Assembly: GCA_902770635.1 (NCBI GenBank)
Contig: CACXTX010000018.1
Span: forward strand, 1-36,006
Origin: an uncultured Prevotellaceae bacterium
GTDB lineage: Bacteria; Bacteroidota; Bacteroidia; Bacteroidales; Bacteroidaceae
Reading direction: 5' to 3'
Length of the DNA: 36,006 nucleotides
Shown: one piece after another, positions 22,487-32,283 of the stretch
Numbering within the stretch: the first letter of the stretch is position 1
Layout: each line of letters starts with the position of its first letter
Translations under genes and position numbers: made by a program
The notes under the pieces: model-generated
Seen by the model: the letters and a program-made list of their open reading frames with translations, nothing else
The model's database searches: none
Told to the model about the DNA's origin: nothing

Positions 22487-23521
22487 CTACTTTAACGTGT
22501 CGGCAAAGGCAATAATAGCCTGATTGACAATATTTACAGCCTCATCAATGCTACATTCAAGACGTCCACCAGAGGCGTTCAGGTGACCACCACCATGGAA
22601 GAACTGTTCGGCCATGAGGTTACAAGGGAAATTGTCGACTGAACGAAGCGATACCCAGACGAGGTTTGGCTTATCGGTATCCTCACGCAAAGAAATGGAG
22701 AGTTTGAGACCCTTGATTTGCTGGGGAATATTAACCAATCCCTCAGCATCACCTTTTATAAAGTGAAAACGCTTCAACTCATCACGAGTCAACGCATAAT
22801 AGGAAGCATGATACTCGGCCAAATAGACCAGTTTCTCGTACATGACATAGCCCATGAGGCGAATGCGGTCACACGAAAAGTTATGATAGACGTTACGGTA
22901 TATCTTGTCTTTGTCGATACGCTTGGTGAGCAGTTCGCTGATAATGAAGAAGATTTCAGGACGACTGCTGTTGAAGGTAAAACCACCTGTATCAGTCATC
23001 ATTCCACAATAGACTGGAATGGCAAAAGCCTTGGTCAGCCGTTCGAAGGCACCCATCTGCCACACAATACGAAACACCAGCTCACAAGTGCTGGAGGCCT
23101 CGGGGTGCGAGATAATCAGGTCGGCCTGGACCGTGGGGTTGAGATGGTGGTCGATGAGTATTTTACGTGCAGCGCTGTTGACCAGAGCAGGCTCCATCTC
23201 ATCAACACGGCTGGGAGCGTTGAAATCAAGACAAATGATAAGGTCTGCTATCTTGAACAGCATGTCGCACTTGTCACGATGCTTGTCATAGCGTACAATC
23301 TTTTCACTATTAGGCATCCACGACAGAAAGTCTGGATACTGGTCGGGAACGATCACTGTAGCATCCTTGTCACGCAAGCGTAAAAACTCGGCCATTCCAA
23401 GTGAAGAACCTATGGCATCGCCATCGGGACTTTTATGACAAACCACCAAGATGGTCTGAGCATCAGAAATCAGCTGGTCCATCTGGGCCAGCTGATCAGT
23501 AGTCATGATATCTATATTCAT
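22487..23521 (-). CDS. DHH family phosphoesterase, NrnA-like
   Basis: The 344-residue enzyme has the DHH metal-binding motifs (HKSPDGDAIGSS near residues 29-40, ICLDFNAPSR near 95, IDHHLNP near 122-128) and the C-terminal DHHA1 motif FHGGGHLNASGG near 312-323. NrnA proteins degrade 2-5-nt RNA and dephosphorylate pAp; related enzymes act on cyclic dinucleotides. The domain set is complete, so it is probably active, and the substrate is inferred from the family. The start ATG at 23521 begins directly after the upstream stop codon, indicating tight coupling with the nucleotidyltransferase. An ATG at 23506 is an alternative start. Confidence 0.9.
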   Translation of the reverse strand: MNIDIMTTDQLAQMDQLISDAQTILVVCHKSPDGDAIGSSLGMAEFLRLRDKDATVIVPDQYPDFLSWMPNSEKIVRYDKHRDKCDMLFKIADLIICLDFNAPSRVDEMEPALVNSAARKILIDHHLNPTVQADLIISHPEASSTCELVFRIVWQMGAFERLTKAFAIPVYCGMMTDTGGFTFNSSRPEIFFIISELLTKRIDKDKIYRNVYHNFSCDRIRLMGYVMYEKLVYLAEYHASYYALTRDELKRFHFIKGDAEGLVNIPQQIKGLKLSISLREDTDKPNLVWVSLRSVDNFPCNLMAEQFFHGGGHLNASGGRLECSIDEAVNIVNQAIIAFADTLK

Positions 23522-24433
23522 TTAGAAAAGCTTGTTGGGATAAACACCCTCGTCAACCAGTTTCTGAATGCGGTTAACAGTTTCCTCTCTATCGGCAGCA
23601 TAGGTTACACCAAACCACTTGGAAGTAGTGTCGAGCACCTCGCATGTAGCAGTACCCTCGGTAATGAGCTTATTCACCATCAATGGGATGAAGAACTCGG
23701 CTTTCAGGTTCTGCATATTCTTTGGGTCGCTCAAGAACTCCTTGAAATAAGCCTCAGAATACTCGAAATAGTCGGGAGTAAAGCCCCATACGTTCATAGA
23801 GACGGGAGCATTCTCGTCCAAAGTCTGCCACTCGCCCTGCTCGTCCTTATACTTAATGACACCATCCATGCGCAGTATCTCTGTACGCTCCACGACATCC
23901 TTCAAATGACGGTTGTTGTCATAAGTACAAACGCCACGAGCCACACTGCCGTTCTCACTCAAGGTGTTACATACGCGGAAACCTACCATAGCATACTGGT
24001 TCTTGGCACCCTCAGGAAGGTTAGATAGGTACTTGCCTATCTGCATGAAGCAGTCGCGACCATAGAAATCATCACAGTTGATAACGCAGAAAGGTTCCTT
24101 AATAACGTCCTTACCCATGAGCACAGCATGGTTGGTACCCCATGGTTTCTGACGACCTTCAGGAACACTGAATCCTTCTGGCAGTGCATCGAGTGCCTGG
24201 AAACAAAGCTCGCACTTCACCTTACCCTCGTATTTCGAAAGAATCTGGGTGCGGAACTGTTCCTCGAAATCCTTGCGGATAACCCACACAATCTTGCCGA
24301 ATCCTGCCTGAATGGCATCATAGATACTATAGTCCATAATGGTCTCGCCATTAGGTCCCAGACCGTCAAGCTGCTTCAAACCACCATAGCGGCTACCCAT
24401 ACCAGCAGCTAAAAGAAATAAAGTTGGTTTCAT
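23522..24433 (-). CDS. Sugar-phosphate nucleotidyltransferase
   Basis: The 303-residue enzyme carries the nucleotidyltransferase signature LAAGMGSRYGGLKQLDGLGPNG (residues 8-29; split here as signature plus GPNGET), with Gly-rich loop and Lys for NTP binding. VINCDDFYG near 116-124 supplies the metal aspartates. It should form an NDP-sugar from a sugar 1-phosphate and NTP. The sugar is not clear: it is not a close RmlA or GalU match in the segments I can read. It leads a minus-strand run with the DHH phosphoesterase. An N-terminal start at 24433 fits the -7 box at 24467-24474. Confidence 0.85.
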   Translation of the reverse strand: MKPTLFLLAAGMGSRYGGLKQLDGLGPNGETIMDYSIYDAIQAGFGKIVWVIRKDFEEQFRTQILSKYEGKVKCELCFQALDALPEGFSVPEGRQKPWGTNHAVLMGKDVIKEPFCVINCDDFYGRDCFMQIGKYLSNLPEGAKNQYAMVGFRVCNTLSENGSVARGVCTYDNNRHLKDVVERTEILRMDGVIKYKDEQGEWQTLDENAPVSMNVWGFTPDYFEYSEAYFKEFLSDPKNMQNLKAEFFIPLMVNKLITEGTATCEVLDTTSKWFGVTYAADREETVNRIQKLVDEGVYPNKLF

Positions 24434-24466
24434 AGTCTAAATATATGTTTTCATTATTACAGCATG

Positions 24467-24474
24467 CAAAAGTA
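24467..24474 (-). promoter_or_regulatory. Probable -7 box before the nucleotidyltransferase
   Basis: TACTTTTG on the minus strand, 33 bp before the ATG at 24433. No consensus TTTG is found 20 bp upstream, so the call is partial. Confidence 0.45.
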
Positions 24475-24544
24475 CGATTTTTTTTTCAGTTTCGTGAATA
24501 TTTTCAACTCTTTAACTCAATAGAGGTGAGAGGTGGGATTTTCC

Positions 24545-26902
24545 TTAGAAGGGATAACCAATGGCAAAATGGAGTGTCTGGCTGTCCTTGAAGCTATTGA
24601 AGTTAAAGAAACCCGACTTTCCTGTTTCGTAAGGTACATGCAATGCGAAGCCCCAATCAAGACGGAGAATGAGGAAGTCGAGGTCGTAACGCAGTCCGAC
24701 ACCTGTTCCCAATGCCATATCACGGAAGAAATTCTTCAGGGTGAACTTGGTGTCCTCATAGCGGTCCTGCCCTTTATTCAGATTGTCGGTACGGTCCTTG
24801 AGGTTCCACACATTACCGGCATCCAGGAAGAGGGCGCCATAGAGATTACCAAACAGTTGCGGACGATACTCCAGGTTACACACAAATTTGACGTCGCCAT
24901 TCTGCATGAGGTAAGAGATGGCTTTGTCTTCGTAACCGGGGAAACGGCCAGGACCCAGTCCGCGAACGGGGAAGGCTCGTATGCTGTTGGCACCGCCTAC
25001 ATAGAACAACTCGGAATTAGGAAGCCACTCACTGTTGCCATAAGCATAGATGATGCCGGCATTGACATGTCCCACCAGACGCGACAAAGTACCGATTGTC
25101 CATGTCTTGGTAAAGTCGGTCTCCAGTTTCACATACTGAGAATAGGGATTCTTGAAAAGCTGCTTGTCCTTCTCGTTCCAGCTCTTGCCGCCAATCATCA
25201 TCCCCAAAGAGGTGACGTTGCCCGATTCAGCGATGGTCGTTTCCCAGCGGATGGGATGCAACAGGTTGGCAGGACTGGTGTAGGTGTAGGTATAGCGCAT
25301 CTGCGGGACGAAGTAGTCCTGCATGGTGACCTTCAGATAGGGATTCTTGTCAACGATGGAGTCGAAAGCGGCCGTGTGACTGTTCATGAACTGATACTTC
25401 ACCGTCAGAGGGGAGAACTCGTGACGGCTCTGTGCAGAGGTCTGCCAGCGATAGGTCCACTCGCCCGACACAACATGCATCTTATAATAGCTGGGGCGAT
25501 AGATGACGTCCGTAGAGAGCTTGGCTAGCGTGGAAGGCGTAGAATAGAAACGACGGCGACGAATGATATGTCCCTGTTTGTCACGACGGATGCGGTTACC
25601 TCCAAAGAAGGGTGCAATAATGCGGGGGAACTCCACGGAAGCATCGGCACCATACTCATAGTTGTTCATGCTGGAACCACCGCTGGTGGACCACTCATAG
25701 GAGCCATGTAGATTGACGTCTATCTTCTCACCGCCACGGAAGGCATTACGACGGGTGATACCCATACGCAGCTCTGGGCCCATGCGTCCGATGGTACGCG
25801 CATTGAAAACAGTTTCCACATAAAAGTCCCAGGGCTTGTCGAACGTGCAGTTCAGCGTCAGGTCGAGGGTGTCGCAAGCTGCAGTGGTATCGCGTGGGGC
25901 GAACTTGAACTCGGTCATGGAGAACAGACCCATCGCATTGATCTTGCTGATGGACTCCAGATAGTCGCTATAGCTATAGAGCTGGCGGGGGCGCAGCTTC
26001 ATGTCGGCCATCAGCACACGCGGACGGATAGGTGGTTTCTTGCCGGCAAAACGGATGGTGAAGAAACGACCGCGAAACGAGTCAGTGGGCTGTTCCATGA
26101 ATGTCTTGCGCATGTTGATATTGATGCGTCCGATGTACCATTTATGCTTAGCGGCCTCTGGCACGTCGTTGGCCAGTTGGAAGCGCAGCTGTGCCTTACC
26201 ATCCACCATCAAGGTGTCGGCAAGATAAGAGGCATAGCCGGGTTGAAAGAAATAATAGCCGTTGTTGCGTAATAACGTATTGATACGGCTTCGCTCGGCA
26301 TCAAGGTTCGCCACCACAAAGGGGTCGCCACGGTGAATCAGTGCTTGTGAGAGGGTACTGTGAATCAGACTGTCTGCTTCTGCGGGGAAACCGAAGTAGC
26401 CGACGCTGTCAAGCATATAAAGGCGTCCCGGCTGCACCGTATATTGTATTTTGGCAGTCTTGGGATTTTTCTGCGTAATGGTCTGGTATGTCACTTTTCC
26501 ATTGAAATAGCCGTGATTACGCAACACATTAGTGGCCACCAGCGACCGAAGACTGGGATTGACCCACGACATCAGCACGGGTTGTTTGCCAAAGGCTTTC
26601 GTCATCCACTTGGCAAAGCCACCGGGCTTGTCGGCATAGCGGTTCCACACACTGACGCCAAAAGAGAAGGGCAAACGGTGATAGCTGCTGCCGAACAGGG
26701 AACCATTGGGAGCGGTGGCTAGAGCGGCCTCCACCTCTTCCTGGGTGGTTATGAAATTGTCATTCTGCTCGTAGTCGTTATAGACTATCTTTTCCAGTCC
26801 CGTGAAAAGCTGGTCATCCTCGGGAATGTTCTTCGTCATGGAACAGGAGACGAAGAAGAGGGATGCTGACAGCAGAAGGTATGTGATGCTATTTCGTTTC
26901 AT
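24545..26902 (-). CDS. tamL: TamL: BamA/TamA-like outer-membrane lipoprotein
   Basis: The 785-residue protein has a lipoprotein signal peptide (FFVSC, Cys20). POTRA-like repeats occupy about residues 35-330, and a C-terminal transmembrane barrel (about 380-785) ends in a beta-signal-type strand (HFAIGYPF). The barrel segments include LPNSELFYVGGANSIRAFPVRGLGPG, here the conserved surface motif region near 640-665, and VGLRYDLDFLILRLDWGF near 740. This is the lipid-anchored TamA analogue of Bacteroidetes. It works with TamB to insert proteins or move lipids between membranes. It overlaps tamB by 14 bp, which supports the partnership. It is the last gene in the minus-strand run starting at tetR. 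Confidence 0.92.
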   Translation of the reverse strand: MKRNSITYLLLSASLFFVSCSMTKNIPEDDQLFTGLEKIVYNDYEQNDNFITTQEEVEAALATAPNGSLFGSSYHRLPFSFGVSVWNRYADKPGGFAKWMTKAFGKQPVLMSWVNPSLRSLVATNVLRNHGYFNGKVTYQTITQKNPKTAKIQYTVQPGRLYMLDSVGYFGFPAEADSLIHSTLSQALIHRGDPFVVANLDAERSRINTLLRNNGYYFFQPGYASYLADTLMVDGKAQLRFQLANDVPEAAKHKWYIGRININMRKTFMEQPTDSFRGRFFTIRFAGKKPPIRPRVLMADMKLRPRQLYSYSDYLESISKINAMGLFSMTEFKFAPRDTTAACDTLDLTLNCTFDKPWDFYVETVFNARTIGRMGPELRMGITRRNAFRGGEKIDVNLHGSYEWSTSGGSSMNNYEYGADASVEFPRIIAPFFGGNRIRRDKQGHIIRRRRFYSTPSTLAKLSTDVIYRPSYYKMHVVSGEWTYRWQTSAQSRHEFSPLTVKYQFMNSHTAAFDSIVDKNPYLKVTMQDYFVPQMRYTYTYTSPANLLHPIRWETTIAESGNVTSLGMMIGGKSWNEKDKQLFKNPYSQYVKLETDFTKTWTIGTLSRLVGHVNAGIIYAYGNSEWLPNSELFYVGGANSIRAFPVRGLGPGRFPGYEDKAISYLMQNGDVKFVCNLEYRPQLFGNLYGALFLDAGNVWNLKDRTDNLNKGQDRYEDTKFTLKNFFRDMALGTGVGLRYDLDFLILRLDWGFALHVPYETGKSGFFNFNSFKDSQTLHFAIGYPF

Positions 26903-29900
26903 TGTTTTGTCTGGTGTTTAGGGAGTCGGTAGCAGTCTGCTGAGAACGTTGCAGGGACTGAGGTCTCATAAGCCGTTGGGGAGCGGGGTCCTTGAAACGG
27001 AAGATATCGGTGAAACGCTGTATCCTGCGACGCCATATAAAGCCGCCACCGTATTTCTGTGTATAGCCGTCGAGCCAGTCGTAGGAGTTATTCTGGAAGA
27101 AAAGCGTGAGATATTTATTGGCAGTATCGTCCAGGCGATACTCCAGGCTGACATTGTCGAAGAACGACTTATTACGCTGCTGCAACTCAGCACCTGACGA
27201 CACCTTACCGCCTACGGCTATCTTCAGGCGGTTGTTCAGGAAACGCTTGGCAAACTTGAAAGAGTAGTCGGTATGGGTCTGACCGGTACCATCCAACGAC
27301 TGGTCAACACCGAAAGAGAGGTCAATGGTACGCAAGGCATTGCCCGTAATATTGTTAATCTCACTGTTCAGGAACGAGCTCAATGCGGAGTTCATGGAGA
27401 ACGGCTGGGTATTACCATCGGCAAGGTACATGCCCGTTGTCAGCATGGTCACCGCCAACTTGCCTCGCTGCTCCACACTCATGGACTGCAGCTCGCTATG
27501 CAGCTGCATATCCTCAGGAGCATCCAATGTGAACACTACGCCCATATCCTTCAAGGTCTTGGTGACGACGACACCACAGTCGAAATCAACACTGCGCCCT
27601 GCCCCATTGCTTCCCGTAACGGTCGCTTTGGTGCGCTCGGTAGCCGTGATATTCAGGGTAGGATTCATCGGATCGCCCGTGAACTCAATATAGGAACCAT
27701 TCTGGATGACGAAAGTCTTCAGTGGAATGACGGGCAGCGAGTATTTCATCTCACCATTGGACAAGGTATAGCGACCCGTCAGGCGCAGATTGTCTGTAGG
27801 CGTGTAGAGCATACGCAGCGTGCCGCCTCCCATCAGGTCTATAAAGTTGGAGTGATCGGCATTGAGGTAGGCCATGATATGGGCACCCATGGACACATCC
27901 AGGGTCATATCCATGGTAAATCCATTGAGTGGCGGACGATTAACAACTACCTGAGCTGTATCACTGAAATCCTTGAATTTCACCAGATTATCCAAATGAT
28001 TGTCGGTAGTCAGTGGAGTATCACGAAGGATATAAGCCATATCGGTACTTCCCAGTACTTCCAACCGTCCACGCATATTCAGATTGTCAGCAGGTCCTCG
28101 CATCGAGGCAAAGACATTGACGAAAGCCTTACCGTACGCCACGCTGTGCGGGTTCTCCTTGGCACCGATTATCTGGAAATTGCGGGCTCTCATGCGGACA
28201 TCCACCATCACACGGTCGAGGTCGGAGAAATCTACGGAACCTTGAATATTCAAAGGATTCTCGTTGTAGGAATAGAGGGTGAAGTTGTCAAGCAGCAACT
28301 TGGAATCGACGATACGCACGGGGTCGTTGTCGAAACGGAGCGACACCCCATAGGGCACGCTCTCCACATACGAGGAGTCGAGGTAAATCTCACCATTCAC
28401 CTGAGGTCTGGACAATGGTCCGCGAACGCTCATCTTTCCATCGCCAAAGCCCTGCAATCCGAAGAGATGGTCGGGAACAAAGCCATTGACAATGTTCAAA
28501 GGCATGCGTTCCAGTTGCAACATGGCATCCAGCGAACCTCCGCCAACATGATAATAGGTTCCCGACAGGAGTCCTATCTCGGCATCGTCCTTCATCAGAC
28601 GGGCCTCTACGACATGGGCCGAATCACCCTGCTGCAAGTAGAGCAGTTCGGTGCTGACATTACCAATAGGACTGCGCTCGTAGGTCATGTCGCGGACTGA
28701 CATATCACTGGCTACAGAGAGATGTCCTTCGGCATCCTGCACAACATGATAGTCACCATGTAACATACCGGTCATACGAGGCATATATGGAATAACCGAC
28801 GTGACTTCATCCAGGTTGAACTTGTTCAAACTGACAGTGATGTCCTGCAATGCGGTGGGATCGCTCTCCTCTGAATATATCTTCACACCCATTCCGTCTT
28901 CCGCCAACAGGTCGATATTGGCTTTCACCCGTTTGTTGTTACCCAGGAAGATATAGTTGTCCGCATTCAGTTTGAACAGCTTATAGCCTAACGTTGGCGT
29001 CTCAGGCATCAGACGGACGTTCAGACCACTGTCTAACATCTCTGCCTGCGCACCGATACGGGCACCCAACTTATTGTCGGAATCGTAATAGCGTACGCCG
29101 AAGGTGGCTCCACGCTCTTGCAGTATGCCGTCGAAGAGGGCGTTGAACACGAACTGCGGGTTATTCTTGTTATTACGTATCTGACCGCCAAACGACAGGT
29201 GGTTCTTGCGTTGTGTTAACCGGAAATTGATGGTGTCCAGGCGCACATCGTCGTAGGTCAGCGAGTGAACAAAGCCATTGCCATTGACACCCGCTTCCGG
29301 TGAGGTAGCCATATCAAAGAGCAACTGCGTGAAATCAACACCCTGACTCTTCAGAATCGTCACCAACGGGTTGTCGCGCTTGCTCTCCACATGAACCTTC
29401 ATAGTAGGCAACAGGCGACGCAAGGCAGGCTGGTCGATGATTTTGTTGGAGAGCTGGGCACTGGCACTGTCGCTCAGAATGGTGAGTTGTTTGAGTAGCT
29501 GTTCGTAGTTGCCGCTGCCATCCAGCTTCACAATGAAGTCGCCGCTCTGGGCCCTGACGATAGTGGTATCGGTGGTAGCGTTCAAGTGCAGTCCTACAAA
29601 CTCGGAACGGAGTGCCTTGCTGGAATCGCGCACCGTGATATCGCTGATGAGTCCGCTCACATAGTGTGTCAGCTTCATGTCGGAAGTGACATCCACATGA
29701 CCGCAAAGTCCCAGGGACAAGGGCTTATCTACCAGTCGCATCTTATAGAGGTCCACCGTATTAAGGTCTGCCGTGATAGTGGCATTGAGCTTCTTGGTGT
29801 TCAGCAGGGCATCGACTTTCAATCGGCCATTCACCAACGGATTGTCACTGAGCACATCAACCAGGGCATGTCCATTGCGGATAGTGGCTTGTGCGGTCAT

Positions 29901-31526
29901 GTTGTCCAGGTTCCAATGACCATAGCGCAGATGTTGAATCTGTGCATCGGCTGTCAGCTGGGTACGCGGTGACAGGAAGTCGGTACCCTGTCCTTGTACC
30001 TTCACATCGGCTGTCACCGTATAGATGGAATCGCGAGGCATGAAGTGATGGACGTTCAACTGATCGACATGCAGGGTGGCATCGTAGCGCATCAGGTCGG
30101 CATTCAGCTGTCCTTGCAGCTTTACCCTACCCTTGTCTTCGTTGGCTGTCACATCAAAGGTATAGTTGGCTCTATCGGCCTTCACACGTCCCTCGGCACG
30201 GATACCGTTGGGAATGCGGTAGTCGCGTTGCATCTGTCGGGGCAGCATCTGTAACAGGAAACCGAGATTACCCCCTTGTGCTTGGAACTGCACGTCAGCA
30301 CGCAGCTGCTTGGGATTGTCCAAGTGGTCGGCATAGCCTGTCACAGTAGCGTGGAATGCTGAAGGCAGCGTCATCTCCACATCGCTGAACTCCATGTGCT
30401 GCATATTACCACTGAGCGCTCCCTCTACCTGCAGTGGGCTGTCAGGCCAGCGGTCGCGGAAGCCCTGGGGCATGTCGGCCAGGAACACCATGACGTCTTT
30501 CTTGCCTACTTGTGCACGGAGTCGTAATTGCAACTGTCCGGGAGCGATGGAGTCCATCAGGTTGAGGGGCATATCCATCTCAACGGCTATCTCCGAATCG
30601 GGTGTCTTCAGATGAAACTTAGGCAGTCGTAGCGTTCCGTTCTCCATCTCTACGGGTCCCGTAAGGTCGGTCACCTGAAGACCGCTCTTTTCACGCAAAG
30701 CCACATGACGCATCACAAGGCGCAACGTGGGGTCGTGGTAATAGATGGAGTCTATGCCGATACTGATGTGTGACAGGTCCAGATGGTTATAGTCCAGGCC
30801 GTCTATGCGAGGCTGGAAATTCTGGTCATATTGCAGGGCACCGTTGTCCCAATCTACTTGCTGAACGGTGTAGGTCTCTGTCTCCAAATCAACCAGTGCC
30901 TCACGGGCTGTCAGCGATCCCATGTGCATACGGACACTCATCGTGTCGCCGGGCATGTGGAGTGCAATATCGGAGTGTTGCACCCGAGCCTCGTCGATAT
31001 GTATCTTCCAGCGGTTCTGGGAGGTGGTGGTATCTTCCGGAACGGAGTCGTTCAGCACAATGTCCAACTGGGCATCTTCCAACCGGGCTCCATTCACTTC
31101 AACGGTTTCCCGATGGAGGTCTATACCATCGCTCTTGACGAATAGCCGACTGAAGCGACCTTTCACTTTTGCCGCTTCAACAAACCCGTTAGTATTTAGT
31201 TGTGTATTCTTGATGTCCAATTGGTTAACAACAACCTTTCCACCGAAAAGTGGCACCAGTTGGACGTCAACTACCAGACGTTCTACGTCGGCAATGGTGT
31301 CTGGCTGATGAATCACTCGGATGCCATCGACACCCAAGTCGAGAGGGAACGACAAATCCACGTGGTCAACCGTAATCTCCATTCCCGTCTCTTCGGAGGC
31401 GTAGGCAGCAACCTTATCTACCAACCAGTTCTGCACAGGTGGCAGATAAATCAGGATGGTAAGCAGGACAAACAGCAGGACGGGGCTCAGCAAGATGCCC
31501 AATATCCACCAAAACGCCTTCTTCAT
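26889..31526 (-). CDS. tamB: TamB: translocation and assembly module AsmA-like protein
   Basis: The 1545-residue protein has an N-terminal membrane anchor (residues 5-30), a very long repetitive beta-rich periplasmic section, and a C-terminal TamB domain (DUF490, about 1130-1470). The beta taco/RBG groove of this family carries phospholipids between the membranes and assists TamA/TamL. Typical strings are RVKADRANYTFDV, GDYHVVQDAEG, MRGRLEVLGSTDMAYIL and NPTLNITATERTKATV. The C-terminal tail (SLQRSQQTATDSLNTRQ) is polar. It lies 5 bp from the rluA-type gene and overlaps tamL by 14 bp. Several long open frames on the opposite strand within it are shadows. Length fits Bacteroidetes TamB. Confidence 0.93.
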   Translation of the reverse strand: MKKAFWWILGILLSPVLLFVLLTILIYLPPVQNWLVDKVAAYASEETGMEITVDHVDLSFPLDLGVDGIRVIHQPDTIADVERLVVDVQLVPLFGGKVVVNQLDIKNTQLNTNGFVEAAKVKGRFSRLFVKSDGIDLHRETVEVNGARLEDAQLDIVLNDSVPEDTTTSQNRWKIHIDEARVQHSDIALHMPGDTMSVRMHMGSLTAREALVDLETETYTVQQVDWDNGALQYDQNFQPRIDGLDYNHLDLSHISIGIDSIYYHDPTLRLVMRHVALREKSGLQVTDLTGPVEMENGTLRLPKFHLKTPDSEIAVEMDMPLNLMDSIAPGQLQLRLRAQVGKKDVMVFLADMPQGFRDRWPDSPLQVEGALSGNMQHMEFSDVEMTLPSAFHATVTGYADHLDNPKQLRADVQFQAQGGNLGFLLQMLPRQMQRDYRIPNGIRAEGRVKADRANYTFDVTANEDKGRVKLQGQLNADLMRYDATLHVDQLNVHHFMPRDSIYTVTADVKVQGQGTDFLSPRTQLTADAQIQHLRYGHWNLDNMTAQATIRNGHALVDVLSDNPLVNGRLKVDALLNTKKLNATITADLNTVDLYKMRLVDKPLSLGLCGHVDVTSDMKLTHYVSGLISDITVRDSSKALRSEFVGLHLNATTDTTIVRAQSGDFIVKLDGSGNYEQLLKQLTILSDSASAQLSNKIIDQPALRRLLPTMKVHVESKRDNPLVTILKSQGVDFTQLLFDMATSPEAGVNGNGFVHSLTYDDVRLDTINFRLTQRKNHLSFGGQIRNNKNNPQFVFNALFDGILQERGATFGVRYYDSDNKLGARIGAQAEMLDSGLNVRLMPETPTLGYKLFKLNADNYIFLGNNKRVKANIDLLAEDGMGVKIYSEESDPTALQDITVSLNKFNLDEVTSVIPYMPRMTGMLHGDYHVVQDAEGHLSVASDMSVRDMTYERSPIGNVSTELLYLQQGDSAHVVEARLMKDDAEIGLLSGTYYHVGGGSLDAMLQLERMPLNIVNGFVPDHLFGLQGFGDGKMSVRGPLSRPQVNGEIYLDSSYVESVPYGVSLRFDNDPVRIVDSKLLLDNFTLYSYNENPLNIQGSVDFSDLDRVMVDVRMRARNFQIIGAKENPHSVAYGKAFVNVFASMRGPADNLNMRGRLEVLGSTDMAYILRDTPLTTDNHLDNLVKFKDFSDTAQVVVNRPPLNGFTMDMTLDVSMGAHIMAYLNADHSNFIDLMGGGTLRMLYTPTDNLRLTGRYTLSNGEMKYSLPVIPLKTFVIQNGSYIEFTGDPMNPTLNITATERTKATVTGSNGAGRSVDFDCGVVVTKTLKDMGVVFTLDAPEDMQLHSELQSMSVEQRGKLAVTMLTTGMYLADGNTQPFSMNSALSSFLNSEINNITGNALRTIDLSFGVDQSLDGTGQTHTDYSFKFAKRFLNNRLKIAVGGKVSSGAELQQRNKSFFDNVSLEYRLDDTANKYLTLFFQNNSYDWLDGYTQKYGGGFIWRRRIQRFTDIFRFKDPAPQRLMRPQSLQRSQQTATDSLNTRQNNETK

Positions 31527-31531
31527 GTTTT

Positions 31532-32236
31532 CTATTCTTTAGGGGCCAGCACCTGCCACAATGTATCGTTGGGCAAGGGGGCTTCTACTATAATGTCTTC
31601 TTTTGATACGGGGTGCGTGAACGTCATACGACGTGAAAGCAGCGAGATGCTGCCATCGGGATTGCTGCGCGCTGCACCGTATTTAAGGTCTCCCTTGATG
31701 GGGCAACCCATAGCGGCCAACTGGCACCGAATCTGATGATGGCGACCGGTCAGCAGCTGCACTTCTACCAGTGTGTAATGGTCCGACAGACCGATGGTGC
31801 GATATTTCAGTACGGCTTTCTTCGAACGAGGCACCTCGTGGTCGTAGGCATAACTCTTGTTCTGCTTCTCGTTACGCACCAGCCAGTTTTCAAGTGTATG
31901 CCACTCCCCATCGTCGAGGAACTTTTCACTTTTCGTTGTTCCCTTTTCACTTCTAACAATTGCCCAATAGGTCTTATGCACCTCACCCTCGGCAAACATC
32001 TTGTTCAGTCGGGTGAGAGCCTTCGAGGTACGGGCGAACGCCACCAACCCCGAAACAGGTCTGTCAAGGCGATGTACCACACCCAGGAACACAGCTCCAG
32101 GCTTCTGGTACTTCTCCTTGATATAGTCCTTTACTATATCGGAAAGGGGGCGATCGCCAGTCTTATCACCCTGCACGATCTCCCCACTCTTTTTATTGAC
32201 TATGATAATATGGTTGTCCTCGTAAACGACCTCCAT
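31532..32236 (-). CDS. RluA family pseudouridine synthase
   Basis: The 234-residue enzyme isomerises specific uridines in rRNA or tRNA. The catalytic Asp lies in HRLDRPVSG near residues 55-63, and RLDR, KTYWAIV and LLTGRHHQIRCQLA (near 168-181) are the other signatures. There is no S4 domain. Residues 95-106 (RSEKGTTKSEKF) look foreign: they are encoded by spacer-repeat sequence (31919-31954) that resembles intergenic CTTTTCACTT units, while relatives have a short loop here before the LVRNEKQNKSY strand. The insert keeps the reading frame. It sits between fabG and tamB, 5 bp from tamB. The target uridine cannot be told from sequence. Confidence 0.9.
   Translation of the reverse strand: MEVVYEDNHIIIVNKKSGEIVQGDKTGDRPLSDIVKDYIKEKYQKPGAVFLGVVHRLDRPVSGLVAFARTSKALTRLNKMFAEGEVHKTYWAIVRSEKGTTKSEKFLDDGEWHTLENWLVRNEKQNKSYAYDHEVPRSKKAVLKYRTIGLSDHYTLVEVQLLTGRHHQIRCQLAAMGCPIKGDLKYGAARSNPDGSISLLSRRMTFTHPVSKEDIIVEAPLPNDTLWQVLAPKE
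31919..31954 (-). repeat. Spacer-repeat insert inside the pseudouridine synthase gene
   Basis: A 36-bp segment contains CTTTTCACTT twice (31922-31931 and 31943-31952), matching the intergenic copy at 11221-11230. A 9-base version (CTTTTCACT) is at 4055-4063 before the Crp gene. It is translated in frame. Confidence 0.7.
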
Positions 32237-32283
32237 ACCTCTTACATCTTACTTCTTACATCAGACATCTTACATCAGACATC
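32237..32283. repeat. CTTACATC/AGACATC spacer repeat
   Basis: The 47-bp gap between the rluA-type gene and fabG is built from tandem TCTTACATC and AGACATCTTACAT units, with no other signal visible. Confidence 0.8.

Noticed and set aside
27273-28700. Long plus-strand open frame (475 codons) opposite tamB
   Set aside because: It lies fully inside the tamB coding region in antisense. Its residues are rich in His, Gln and Gly without a recognisable domain, and tamB has clear family features.
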